A DNA stretch of 64,000 nucleotides from Terebella lapidaria. Its lineage: Eukaryota > Annelida > Polychaeta > Terebellida > Terebellidae. The notes beneath the pieces were generated by a model that worked only from the letters and a program-made list of their open reading frames with translations, had not been told where the DNA came from and made no database searches. This document shows, piece after piece, positions 44,903 to 56,400 of the stretch (positions within the stretch are counted from its first letter, which is position 1; every line of letters begins with the position of its first letter). The DNA lies in contig OX424559.1 in assembly GCA_949152475.1 (NCBI GenBank), forward strand, positions 19,561,809 to 19,625,808, in the 5' to 3' direction. The position numbers and the translations under genes are program-made.

Positions 44903-45596
44903 CTATATTTCATTGATGCATGCAACTATTGCTTTGTGATCAGACCAAGGACATTCTAATGTAGTCGTCGATATCGAGTCCATGTTTGTAAAAATTAAAT
45001 CTAATGTTGAGCCATGATCTGTTGTTGGTGAATTCATTTTGTTGATACAATTGAAAGTGTTGTTCATATATTGTTCTAGACCAGCATGTGACTTGTCACG
45101 ATGATCAAAATTAAAATCTCCCAAAATAACTAGATTGATTGTGGGGTCAACAATATGCAATAATTCTTTTGTCATTATACCTTTGAACATCTCAAATGAA
45201 AATGCAGGTGATCTGTATAAAAACACTATTTGAATAGGATTGGACAAGTCACCAGTTTTAATGAAAGTGAATTCCAGTGAAACAGAACTGAAGTGGCTGA
45301 AGATGAGAAAATGGTCAGAGTGCTTCTTTTGGACAAGAGAAAGCAAACCATGATGAGGTCGATATTTTGATGTGCCGTCTATTGCTTCGTCATTTCTGAG
45401 AGGAATGAAATGATCAAAGTTATAACTAGCATCTGAATCATTTTCAGTTAACCTAGATTCTGCAAATGAAACGACATCAGCATATATGAAATTTGCATCT
45501 GCCATTATATCTTGAAAATGAGCATGAACTGATCGTGCATTATGAAAGACAATCTTGAAGGTGTTTGTGTTCATCTGATACAGGGGTGTATAGCAG
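44903..45596 (-). pseudogene. Helentron EEP endonuclease domain
   Basis: Open from the MITE border to a stop at 44903: ELCYTPLYQMNTNTFKIVFH, NARSVHAHFQDI, FAESRL, VILGDFNFDHRD, DHGSTLDLIFTN, CPWSDHKAIVACI. These are the N-terminal Asn, the catalytic Glu, the GDFN and the SDH motifs of an exonuclease-endonuclease-phosphatase fold. The TPLYQ lead-in is the usual link between helicase and endonuclease in Helentrons. Detached from the helicase by the MITE. Confidence 0.85.
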
Positions 45597-46421
45597 AGCT
45601 CAAAGTACTAGGAACATGAAAATATGATGTGAGCTTCAAAATTCAAATTGTCCAAATTACAATTTGAAAAATCATATAGCTCATTAATATGCAAATTTGT
45701 ATGCATGACGTCACAGGGGGGACATTTTATAGTTAGATGGTTTTAATGGCATATTAAAGTCTTAAGAAATTGCAATTATTCAACAAGGCTTATTCCACAT
45801 GCTCTACATAATTGATAGTCAATGAATTTCATATCCGGATAGTTGCCAAGGTCACCAGCATTGATATAAGGCCCCTAGCAACCAGGGCTGCTATGGCCCA
45901 AATCCACAATGATATCGATAAGCAAACAAAACCAAAGGTGAAAATGGATTGACTCCACATGCATAATTAATATGCAATAATAAAATTCTGTCAAAACCCC
46001 TATTTCTGGCAGTTATGACCCATAGTAACCAATGGTTGCTAGGGACTCCAGCAGGTGAATAGTAACCATGGCAACAGTAACACTTTGAACAACACTGATT
46101 ATTGACCATGCCTATCAATGTTTGAAGTTTAGGTTTGCAATAATTCTGACCAGATCAATTATATTAAGACTCAAACTTGCCTAATTAAAAATATTCCCCC
46201 TTCCACGTCCCGAATACCTCATTTGCATACTAATTAGCTTCTCGTAAAATCCAGAAGTGTTCAATCCAGCATATGTCATAACCTGCCAAAATGTGACATT
46301 CGAATGGCCATAACTTTTCAACCAATAGAGATATTGGCATGCAGTAAACTGCATTTTACTCAGCAAAACCAGGTCTCTCATTTGAGTTAACATCATATTT
46401 TCATGTTCGTAGTACTTTAAC
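45597..46421. mobile_element. MITE inserted between helicase and endonuclease of the Helentron
   Basis: About 825 bp with inverted ends: AAAGTACTAGGAACATG on the left is mirrored by CATGTTCGTAGTACTTT on the right, continuing through AAAATATGATGT. A possible 5-bp target duplication AGCAG occurs at 45592-45596 and 46422-46426. No coding frame. AT-rich interior with ATGCAAAT words. Confidence 0.8.
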
Positions 46422-48009
46422 AGCAGCATCTTGTCTTAGTCTTTCAGATTCTTTTGTAACAGCATCACACGTTGCTATTTTGTCTTCAGTTAGTTCTAAG
46501 ATATGAAGATTTGCAATATTCTGTGCTCTACTTAGTGCCACATAATGAATGTGGTCTCTTCGAGTTGATCCTAAGTGAACAACAACCTTTGGCAATGTTT
46601 CTCCTTGAGCTTTGTGAACTGTTTTGGCTGCTGCAGACCTTAGAGGAAACTGTATTCGGACAGCATGTACATTTTTACGCACAGTAAACTTACGCTTAAT
46701 GTCGAAAATTGGTGTCCATTCTGGTGAAATTTGGGGAGAATATAATGTTCGATATTTTCGTCTCTGATCTTTACCAATTTTCTCGTTATCAAAGTGGACC
46801 CACAAAATACTTGGCCTTGTTGTGGTGTTCATCTTATATTCGATATCTTTTAGGACACATCCAGAGCCATTTGTTAGGCCATCATCAACAGATATATTTG
46901 CAACAACCTCATAACGTAATCCGGGAGACACTCTCAGAGGATTGTGTAAACCTGCTGTCCTAGTTGGATCTGTAGTTATTGTCAGAATTATTTTTTCTTT
47001 GACATCATTTGCGAAATCACCTAAAATAGAATCCATAGCAGGTATAGTCACTTTTTGGTCATAGAGAGAACTGTTGAATTTGTTCTTCATTGCATTAGTT
47101 GTGAATAAATGAGGTACGTCAAGGAATTTGGACTCGTCTTCTCGTTGGCACTGTCTTTCTTTTAATGTGTCAATGTCATCCTGAGTATGTTTACCTTCTC
47201 GCAAACGATTCAGCAAGAGCGCAAAGTGCTGGTCACCTTTCTGTCTCATGATCTCGTCAAGTTCAAAAGCTGAGAAATACTCTTTCCACAGATTTGTTGC
47301 AAGTGGACCATATCCAGAAGTCAAGTCTTTGAATATCCAACCATCACCTACAGGCTGTAACTGACACAAGTCGCCAATTAGTATCATGTGCACTCCACCG
47401 AAGACCTTGGTATTTCCTTTGGTTTGCTGCAATCTTAGGTTTATGAAATTAAACATGTCATGGCCAACCATAGATACTTCATCAATGAAGACTACAGAAA
47501 GATTTCGATACTTTGTTCGAAGAGTGTTCAGCTTTTCCGTGTCTAGTGGTTTACAAACCTTGACTCACTGGTAGGAACAATGCGGAATGTATAGTTGTTC
47601 CACGGATACCGAAAGCAGCTTTACCAGTTGGAGCCAAGAGGAGTATTCGACAATCAAGTGGATTTTCATCTTCAGACGAACAAAGGTAACGATGCAATGT
47701 TTGATATAATGTATTGGTAACTACAGATTTTCCAACACCGGCGCCGCCAGTCAATATAACCCTTAATGGTTCTTCTTTGGTTTTTATCCAGTGGACAACG
47801 TGTAAAAAAAATTCTCTTTGTTTTCGATTGAGAGACCGGACTAATCGCAAATATTCAGCTTGAGGAAGTCTATTAGGTACGGATATCTCATTGGCCACTG
47901 AACTTGTTGATCCAATAGTATTACCTAAAATATCAGACTGCATTTGTGAGCATTGCTTCGGGTCAAAATAGATGTATTTTTTGGCTTTCTGTTGAACCAA
48001 TCTCTTCAT
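46401..48009 (-). pseudogene. Helentron Pif1-type helicase
   Basis: Two overlapping-frame parts. 47551-48009 holds NRKQREFFLHVVHWI, Walker A TGGAGVGKS and the LLLAPTGKAAF motif. 46401-47471 holds motif III-like ILIGDLCQLQPVG, LDEIMRQ, and motif VI HYVALSRAQN near the end, preceded by HKAQGETLP. A frameshift lies near 47565. The last codons and stop (VLRT then TGA) are supplied by the MITE end, so the original frame continued into the endonuclease. Helicases of this kind unwind donor DNA during rolling-circle transposition. Confidence 0.88.
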
Positions 48010-49729
48010 CTAAGGCATTTTCTTCTTGGGCACCAGGTATAAGATTGTCATAGACTTCTTCGTTATGAAAGTTATGGGATTTTTCAGCAACCTCATCTAG
48101 TATTTCTGTGTAGTTTGCATAGTCTCGGTACTTTTGACCAATTGCTTGTTCAACTGCTTTGAAATGTGCCTCGTACGTGTCAAATGTTCCCAACAGATCT
48201 TTGTCTTCATTTCTCCATGGTAAGAACAGCATCAGCGTTTCCCGACAGAAATTTTCAAAGTCTGACTTGCGGTTATAATTTACAAATCGTATGACCTTTG
48301 GTTTGGCTCTTTTTGTGAATAGTGTACCATTTGGCAATGCTAAAATGATATTCCCCTTTCTGTTGTTTTCATCATTTTCCTTGTTATCAAGTTCATTGTT
48401 ATCATCATATATATCTGCTTCTTTGTCAACTGCAGGAGCCTCATCCTCTTTGGCATTTACATCTCTGGTACATTTTGATAGTGGTAACTGTAAAACAAGA
48501 TACACAGCTTCTTGAGCACAAACTTCTACACTCTTTAGAAACATATTTCCAATGTGCCGAACACTTTCTTTTATGTCCATATTGCCCGCTCTGGTTTCTT
48601 TGCATGCTCGATCTAATAATGCACTCATTCCCTTCTGAGACTTGTTGATGTAATTGACAATATACATCGCACATGCATAGGGATCTAGTATAAATTGCAG
48701 ATCATGATTGGCCTTCCATGCTGATAGTAACTGTTTACAATAAACATTTACCCTTATGTCACAAGGATCACGTTTCAAGTATATTTTAGCATCTGTTATG
48801 GAACTACGTATAGCTTTTATATACTGGGATTCTGTCATATGGAGCTCACGTAAGAATTCTTTAAATGATAATTTGATACCATCCTTATTATCAACCAACA
48901 TGGCTTGAATTCTTTTAAGCCTTTCAGCATTTGAATCAGTACCATCTGAATCTGAATCAGTACCACCGATAGTGTTTGTTGTGTTATCCACAGGCATCAA
49001 TATCATAGTTCTTGGCATTGGTGGTATCGGATATCCAAACCGACATATAGCTTTACCACATTTCCTACATGTTTTAGAGTGCTTGTGCATTTGACCCTCG
49101 AATATTTGTTCAGAATCAGCCACTTTACTGGAGCACGATACATATTGATCAATGAACTTTACTATTTCTGAGTTTTCACTTTCGCCAAAAACAGGTGCAT
49201 TTTCTACCCACATAAGCATGTGAATGTGAGGTGAGCCTCTCTGTTGAAATTCTACTCGATAAAAGTAATCTGTTATTTTCCCAATAGGAGTATGGTCACT
49301 TTTCAGGACTGAATTTATGAAAAGTGACACCCGATTGTTAAAATATCTAGCGCATGTAACAGGGTCTGATTGTAAGAGCCTTGTTCGTTCTGTCCAGTCC
49401 ATTTCCTCAATTTCAGCATTTGTATATTCTTTCTTGTCCACCAACTTTCCAATTATTCTAAGCAAATCTGGCCATTTTGTGTCTGCTGCAGAAAACGATG
49501 CAAACCATGTTGGCAAGCCAAGTTGTCGTATCATTGCAAACACATCCTTCTTTCTTTTTTCGAGGTATGCAGGAGAATTTCTAATGGACTTGAAAATGTA
49601 GAAGCCCTCATCTAAATTCACTAAATTTTTGAATGCATCTGGTCTCAGTAAAGCACCAGCAGTCATTTGTTTAGAACCAATTTTGCATCTACAAACTGCA
49701 AGTCCTATTTCATCTTTAACTTGCTTCAA
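47963..49729 (-). pseudogene. Helentron Rep (HUH) domain
   Basis: Helitron-like N domain with HUH motif near residue 163 (FQQRGSPHIHMLMW) and the tyrosine motif near 346 (DPYACAMYIVNYINKSQKG), which supplies the nucleophiles for single-strand cleavage and joining. A CRKCGKAICRFGYPIPP cysteine cluster lies between them. An Asp/Asn/Glu-rich linker follows and leads to the helicase. Frames change at both ends (about 49730 and 47990). Confidence 0.9.
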
Positions 49730-50478
49730 CTGATTCTTTTCATCTTGTAAAATAAATTGGGCACGGACATAGCTACTCTACGATCTTCAGACCGGAGCTC
49801 CCATTTACAAATGTCACTGTAATGCACAGGCCTTTCTCTTTCAGAATTATCAGGACGTTTCTGGCCACAAAAAATTGTTGGGAAAGCTAAATATTCAGAA
49901 TTTTCATCTTGAAACATGGAAATGGGTGTCTGGTCTTCTCCAGGAGCAAATGTGTAGACTCTGTTGTCATCAAATGCATCCCCATCATCCAGTAATGTGT
50001 CCATGTTACCCATGACTTGTTCTCGCTCATCCAATTCACTGAAATTGTCATCGTCATCACTATCATAACTATTTTGGCGAGGCTGTTCAGTATTTTCTTG
50101 TTCTGTCATATTGGCATCATTTGATAGATCTCCTGCCAAACCAGTTAACTCCAATGTTTCAATGTCATTGTCACTAGTTATTTTGTTAGTCCATTCATCG
50201 TCAATAGAAATGTTCTCAGATTTGTATAATGGACTAGTATCCAGGAGGTACTTTACAGCATTCAACACTTTTTGTGACCGAATATTTTCTGTAAATACTG
50301 AGCTTGCAAAAGAAATTTTCTTTTTAAGTTGCACAGAAATTGTTCTACTTTCAGACAAATTTCTCGGTAGGGTATGTATAGTTGGTTCGATATCACAGGG
50401 AACATTGACAATATTACCACGGATCGACAGCTGACCACCTCTGGGCAATTCTCTGATTTGCATAAAAGGAATACGCAA
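49726..50478 (-). pseudogene. Helentron region N-terminal to Rep
   Basis: Starts with RIPFMQIRELPRGGQLSIRG, a conserved stretch seen ahead of Rep in many Helitrons, then an acidic linker (SDDDDNFSELDEREQ) and YLAFPTIFCGQKRP before the Rep frame. Continues from the zinc motif of the ORF at 50517-52451 in a different frame. Confidence 0.8.
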
Positions 50479-50516
50479 TGCAACAAGCCTTTCTTCAAGT
50501 GGGAAAAGGTTTAATT

Positions 50517-52451
50517 TTATGGTTTCTCGGGAAACATCATGCTGTTTGCCATAGAGAGTTTGGGAATTTTACCAGATTTTATAGACCCATAGCAGGTTTT
50601 ACATATCCATTCTCCAGGAGTGTCCCTTCGATCACAAAAATTTAAAATACATTTTTCAACAAGAATGTTGTCAGATGAAGACATTAAAATTCTGAACGAT
50701 TTTTGAACAGCTTCTCTGAAACAAGTTTGACGACAGCAATAACATACATAAACAGGACCCTCTGCTATTTTGACATGGAAGTTTTCAATGCAATCGTCCA
50801 GGCTATTCCCGAATATTTTTTGCCTTTTGGAAGAATTTTCACGACACGCGAAATCAGAGGACTTTCGTTTCTGTGATTTTCTCTTTCTGTCATTCTGCTG
50901 TTCAATTTTTTTGCTTGATTGATTGAGACGTTTTTGTTTTTTGACTACACGTTCAGTTTCTTTGTAAAAATCACATTTTCTTTTTTGTTGTTTTTGCCAC
51001 CTTTCTTTGGTTCGTTCCTTATCTCTCAAGTCTTCGTTTGTTCTCAATCTACGTTTTTGATGTCTTTCTTTTGTTCGTTCCTTATCTCTCAACTCTTCGT
51101 CTGTTCTCACTCTACGTTTCTGTGTCTTTTCTTTTTCTCTGAACACTTCGTCCATTCTAGATTCACGCTTTTGACACCTTTCTTTGGTTCGTTCCTTATC
51201 TCTCAAGTCTTCGTTTGTTCTCAATCTACGTTTTTGATGTCTTTCTTTTGTTCGTTCCTTATCTCTCAACTCTTCGTCTGTTCTCACTCTACGTTTCTGT
51301 GTCTTTTCTTTTTCTCTGAACATTTCATCCATTCTGGAAGTACGTTTTTGATATCTTTCTTTTGTTCGTTCCTTATCTCTCAAGTCTTCATTTGTTCTCA
51401 ATCTACGTTTTTGATATCTTTCTTTTGTTCGTTCCTCATGTCTGAACTCTTCATTTTGTTGATATTCCTTCCTCAAGTTCTTGAAGTAAAGCTTCCTTTG
51501 TTTGTCTTTTGTTGGGCCTATGGTTTTTTTCTGTGTTTTGAAAAGTTTGGCCTTTTCAGCTTGATGTAATTCCATGTAATTCCGTATTGATATGTCAGTA
51601 ATAGTTTTCAGAGTGTTTGTCTCTTCTGAATGAATTGCCACTGGTTGTATTTCAAATGGGAAATCTCTAGTCGTTTGAAAAGCCACATCTAGAAGGTGTG
51701 AACACAACATTTCCATGCTTATAAATTTAAGCACTACTGCCTTGCCAGACTCATCTATTCGTCCATTACAATCTCTTGCATGAAAGTCGATTAACACATA
51801 ATGTCTGCTAGATTTTGCTATTGCTATACAATTGCTACCAATCATCAAAAGAATATACTTCGCTTGTACCAGACCATCAGCCATGGCATTTCGTAGACTA
51901 AACCCAAACTCATGAGGGAATTCTGGACTGTCACAAATACCACTTATACGATCCAACAACGTCAACTTAAAGTGCAAATTCCAAATATCAAACTCGGCTG
52001 GCAATTCTTCAAAATTTAAATAGACATTTGTGAGTTTTTCACGAAGCGCTAAATCCTCAATAACTTTGCTGTAGATGTAATCCCCTTTGTTGAGTACATC
52101 ATTGATTTCACCACATGTTAGCATCCTTGAATTGTTGGTGTGTAGTTTGCACAATGCAACCAGAGAATTACATGTACATTGCCTACCGCGACTGACTTCC
52201 GGAAAATGAACATCACCCTGATGGAATGAGCCACGAACACTTTGTTGATGATATTTCACAACTCTAGGCCTGGCTTTTACAGTGCTGGATATTCGAACAG
52301 GCACAAAATTATCCGACTGCTGCCGAGAAGCATTCATAGTGCCAGAGGTTGAAGGCTCAGCTTGTGTGTTCATATTATCTAAAACAATGCTGAATGAACG
52401 CTCAGGCTGGTCAATAACAGGTAATTTTGATTGACATTCACCAATGGACAT
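50517..52451 (-). CDS. Helentron N-terminal ORF: cysteine-peptidase-like domain, charged repeats, zinc motif
   Basis: Residues about 75-250 resemble C76/ubiquitin-protease-like domains found in Helitrons: GSFHQGDVHFPEVSRGRQCT, with a candidate Cys near 90, and YVLIDFHARDCNG near 219 as the His/Asp part. About residues 335-500 are highly charged tandem repeats (KERTKERYQKRRLRTNEDLR type). The C-terminus has a zinc motif (CYCCRQTC, then WICKTCYGSIKSGKIPKLS) that normally precedes RIPFMQI in Helitrons. The peptidase assignment is by pattern only. Confidence 0.7.
   Translation of the reverse strand: MSIGECQSKLPVIDQPERSFSIVLDNMNTQAEPSTSGTMNASRQQSDNFVPVRISSTVKARPRVVKYHQQSVRGSFHQGDVHFPEVSRGRQCTCNSLVALCKLHTNNSRMLTCGEINDVLNKGDYIYSKVIEDLALREKLTNVYLNFEELPAEFDIWNLHFKLTLLDRISGICDSPEFPHEFGFSLRNAMADGLVQAKYILLMIGSNCIAIAKSSRHYVLIDFHARDCNGRIDESGKAVVLKFISMEMLCSHLLDVAFQTTRDFPFEIQPVAIHSEETNTLKTITDISIRNYMELHQAEKAKLFKTQKKTIGPTKDKQRKLYFKNLRKEYQQNEEFRHEERTKERYQKRRLRTNEDLRDKERTKERYQKRTSRMDEMFREKEKTQKRRVRTDEELRDKERTKERHQKRRLRTNEDLRDKERTKERCQKRESRMDEVFREKEKTQKRRVRTDEELRDKERTKERHQKRRLRTNEDLRDKERTKERWQKQQKRKCDFYKETERVVKKQKRLNQSSKKIEQQNDRKRKSQKRKSSDFACRENSSKRQKIFGNSLDDCIENFHVKIAEGPVYVCYCCRQTCFREAVQKSFRILMSSSDNILVEKCILNFCDRRDTPGEWICKTCYGSIKSGKIPKLSMANSMMFPEKP
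50996..51440 (-). repeat. in-frame 59-62-bp tandem repeats with 177-bp higher-order period
   Basis: GTTCGTTCCTTATCTCTCAA recurs about every 60 bp; a three-part block starting near 51010 is repeated almost exactly from about 51187. Encodes the charged coiled-coil-like repeats of the Helentron N-terminal ORF. Confidence 0.85.
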
Positions 52452-53060
52452 CGAAAGGTGTGATTTATTCTGAAAATCTGGCCAGCACTCTACTTGATTT
52501 TCAAGGATAGATTTGTTGTTTGTGCAAGAGGTATTTGAGATTCGAGATTCAGATTCGACGTTTTGGTATTGAGGTCGTTTTGGTCGATATAGTGGTTGTT
52601 TTTTTTACGAGGTTACCCTCCTCTTGAGGTTTTGAATCCTCTCGTGGTTCTTTGTGTACGAGGTCACCACCCTCGAGTTTGTTGACGGGGTAACTGTCCC
52701 CGGGGGCTCCCTGAGCACCCACACCTGAAAGGTCGCCCTCGTCTGGTCGCGGCGAACGATTCCCTCAGGCCCCTCGCCTCGTCGATTGCCCTCAAGTTTT
52801 GCAACAGAAGAGATAGATTCTCAGGAAAAGAAAATTGAAAAATATATTACCTCTTCGCGATTAGCATGATTATCGTTCATTTGTACAGACTGTGACTGTC
52901 ACCGCACAAACCTTCGCCAATCTGGCACTACTCTTCAAAGCAGTAGCTTTCTTCTTTCCCATGTCGATGGAATTCACTGTGCAAAAAATTAAAATGGACT
53001 TTGTGTACCATCAGATTTTCAGTCAGGTTAAAGTTTGCAAACTTCACACATGTAATGAAA
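52452..53060. other. possible Helentron 5' region
   Basis: 52620-52800 is GC-rich with CCTCGAG-like words and no coding frame; it may be the 5' leader of the Helentron. The exact 5' end was not found. Confidence 0.35.
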
Positions 53061-53625
53061 CTGAAACTATGTTTTCAACAGAAAGTTGACCGAAACTGCA
53101 TGACAAAACTGGAGCCAGATGAAACTTTTCACCATAACTTATATATTTTAACTCAAAATATGTGCCAAGCTTGGTTTCAAGTGAAAATCCTAAGTAAAAA
53201 TTGTCCAAAACTGCATTTCAAGGTGACAAAATTAGAGCCACATCAACTTTTCACCATAAGTTATATCTTAACTCCGAAGATGTGCTAAACTTGTTTCAAG
53301 TTGAAACTAGATGCTCACCGGTCACTGATGACCACTGGGGTGTATCCCCTGTAACCCTATCTTCTACATTTGGTTTCAAGTTGAAATTCAAAGTAAAAGT
53401 TGACCAAAACTGCATTTCAAGATGACGAAATTGGAGCCAGATCGAACTTTTCACCATAAATTATATTTTAATTCACAATATGTGCCAAACATGGTTTCAA
53501 GTTGAAATTCGAAGTGAAAGTTGACCAAAACTGCATATCAAGATGACAAAATTGGAGTCAGATCAATGTTTTCATAAAAAGCTCTATCTTCATCCCAAAT
53601 ATGTTCCAACTTAGATTTGAATGTG
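53060..53625. repeat. 122-bp tandem repeat, about 5 copies
   Basis: TTGACCAAAACTGCAT and TGGAGCCAGAT recur with a 122-bp period (53111, 53234, 53432, 53554), interrupted once by unrelated sequence near 53310-53370. Confidence 0.8.
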
Positions 53626-53639
53626 AAATTTCAATTACC

Positions 53640-54960
53640 TGGTTGAGCTCAATAACTAATGTTTCTTGTCTTGATTTTTTTTATTGTGGTCAATAATAGA
53701 CCTAACTACATGTAGCAAATAATAATGTTAACTTATTTGGTTACAGCCATAAAATCTCTACTGGACAAAACCTTTACCTTGTTTAACCCAATAATAAATA
53801 TTTCTTGTCTTAACTATCTTTACTGTGGTCAATAATAGACTTAACAAGTAAAAATAATGTTAACTTATTCGGTTACACCCAAAAATCTCTACTGGACAAA
53901 ACCTTCACCTTGTTGAGCTCAATAATAAATGTTTCTCATCTTAACTATTTTTATTTAGGTCAACAATAGACTTAACTAGCAAAAATAATGGTAACTTCTT
54001 TCTGTAACAGTCATAAAATCTCTACTGGACAGAACCTTTACCTTGTTGAGCCCAGTAATAAATATTTCTTGTCTTAACTATTTTTTATTGTGGTCAATAA
54101 TAGACATAACTAGTAAAAATAATGTTAACTTATTCGGTTAGACCCATGAAATCTGTACTGGACAAAACCTTTACCTTGTTGAGGTTAATAATAAATGTTT
54201 TGTCTTAACGTTAGTTTTACTATTCAAGTCTATTATTGACCACAATAAAAATAGTTAACTAGTGAAATTATTGGTAAACTATTTGGTTACAGTCATGAAT
54301 AACTTACTTGGCAGAATGTTCACCTTGTTGAACCCAATAATAAATGTTTCATGTCCCAACTATTTTTACTGTGGTCAATAATAGACCTAACTAGTAAAAC
54401 TAACGTTAACTTATTTGGTTACAGCCATGAAATCTCTACTGGACAGAACCTTCACTTTGATGAGTCCAATAATCGATGTTCCATGTCTTAACTATTTTTA
54501 TTGTGATCAATAATAGACTTAACTAGTAGAACTAATGTTATTTTTTCGGTTACAGCCATGAAATCTCTACTGGGACAGAACCTTGACTTTGTTAAGCGCA
54601 ATGATAAATGTTTCATGTCGTAACTATTTTACTGAGGTCAATAATAAACTAAGTAGTGAAACGAATGGTAACCTATTAGGCTACAGCCATGAATTCCCTT
54701 CTAGGCAGAACCCTTACTTCTTGAGCCCAATAATAAATGTTTCTTTTCTCAACTGTTTTTTATTGTGGTAATAATAGACTTACTAATTAAAAACTTATTC
54801 GGTCACAGCCATGAAATCTGTACTGGACAGAACCTTTAGTACCTTGTTGAGCCTATAAATAATAAATGTCTCTTGTCTTGACTATTTTGATTGTGGTTAA
54901 TAATAATAGACATTAACTAGTGAAATTAATGTTGGATTATTTGGTAACATTATTCTGTTT
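53640..54960. repeat. ~130-bp tandem repeat, about 10 diverged copies
   Basis: AAATCTCTACTGGACA with GAGCCCAATAATAAAT and TGGTCAATAATAGACTTAAC recurs every 123-140 bp (near 53753, 53883, 54017, 54149, 54430, 54561, 54691, 54814). Confidence 0.85.
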
Positions 54961-55440
54961 TCAACAGAATCCAGTCCCAAAAGCTTTCATAGTAAAGGTT
55001 GTTGAAATGATCATAGATTTCAAAATGGATATTTCACATTTCTGTAATAAGTTAGGCCATTAGCATATTGATATTATTTAGATGATGATGCTGGAAAAAA
55101 CAATTATTTCAAGCGACATCCCTTCCCCACAAGGCTCCCAAACATCAATGAGATTCGTCGAAAATTTCAATGAAAATGGTGTCCCCAAACGAGCAATTTA
55201 GCACCAAAAACAATTGGCGTTGTCGTTTAACTATTATATATGTGCCTGTGAAAAATAATGGTGATCGGGTGAGAATTGTGGCCTGTAAAGCATTCACAAG
55301 AAAATCTGCGGACACAGACGACAAAGTTCGCAAATCCATACTATTTGCCTAAATTTGTTCGGGCAATATAATAATACGACAATCTGGTATTCCACAAGTT
55401 TATTGAGAAAAAGTACAAGTAGCGGGACATGATATATGGG

Positions 55441-55618
55441 ACATGTTCAATTTAGTGGGCAATTTTTTTTTCCATGATAATCATAATCATGAGTTTATCA
55501 GTCGTACAAAATGTTGCGTCTTAGTAAACATTTTTTTTTTATCATAACCTATTGTCATTCTGGATCTTAACTATAGGAAATCATTTGGGAATTAAATTGC
55601 CCACTAAATTGAACATGT
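55441..55618. mobile_element. 178-bp MITE with perfect 25-bp inverted ends
   Basis: Starts ACATGTTCAATTTAGTGGGC and ends with its exact complement, both followed by AATTT on the inner side. No coding capacity. No target duplication confirmed. Confidence 0.85.
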
Positions 55619-56400
55619 AACCCTATATTCCTCCTTGTTTACTGTGCATACCAGATATTGCGCATATGGAAACATCCTTCCAAATATTCATTGTGAGGGC
55701 ACACAATAAATCCGGGTTTAGCACATTTTCGAATTTTATGATGTACATTTCTGGCATCCGATCACAGAATACCCATTATTTTGACCTATTATCGCCCAAC
55801 CCTCCGTCCTCAAATCGGACATCTCCCACGATTTAAGTAAACCAATTTCGCGTAATACTTGTGTTCATTATTGTTGTTATCGATCTACATCATCCAGCAT
55901 GTGAACGATCACAACTGAAAGTGTAACAAACGGCTTGCACATTTCATGTTTCTGCTTGATGTGTCGAATGAATCAATGAGACGAATGATTACACGAGCCA
56001 TGCATCTTCTTTGAAATCAGCATCGTTATGAATTTCACGCGTGGACAATCATCATAATGCATATATGTGATACGCAAAGGTCTATTCTATGATATGGTAA
56101 TCATATCTCTCGACCGTATTCAATATGTGAATCGATTGCCTACGATTACAAACAAATGTAAAAAAAATTCCTCCATACCGTTGTGTAAACGCAGAAAGTC
56201 TGGCTTTGCACACGACCCTTTTGCTCATGCGCAATGAATGCCATCCCATCCACACGTGTATTTGTTTACCAACGTCATATCCTTCCAATGTAAATAAATA
56301 TAACCACGTGGTCTATGGCAATAAAACGTGCAGCATAGCCCCAGATGGCTCCACCGATCTAGGGCTGGGCATACAGCTTGCATGAATCATACGGGTCATG
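55619..56400. other. intronic sequence, nothing seen
   Basis: No coding frame or repeat recognised. Confidence 0.4.

Larger units (their letters stand above)
44783..52830 (-). mobile_element. Helentron (Helitron-like rolling-circle element), broken
   Basis: Minus-strand order: peptidase-like domain and zinc motif, N-terminal domain, Rep with two-Tyr motif, Pif1-type helicase, EEP endonuclease. A C-terminal endonuclease after the helicase is the mark of Helentron/Helitron2 elements. About four frameshifts (near 50480-50517, 49730, 47990, 47565) and a MITE insertion (45597-46421) disable it. Outer limits are estimates; the GC-rich stretch at 52620-52800 may be its 5' untranslated part. Confidence 0.82.

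Noticed and set aside
50919-51569. 216-codon plus-strand frame rich in Phe/Ser/Leu
   Set aside because: Complement of the charged repeat in the Helentron ORF; the hydrophobic pattern is a by-product.
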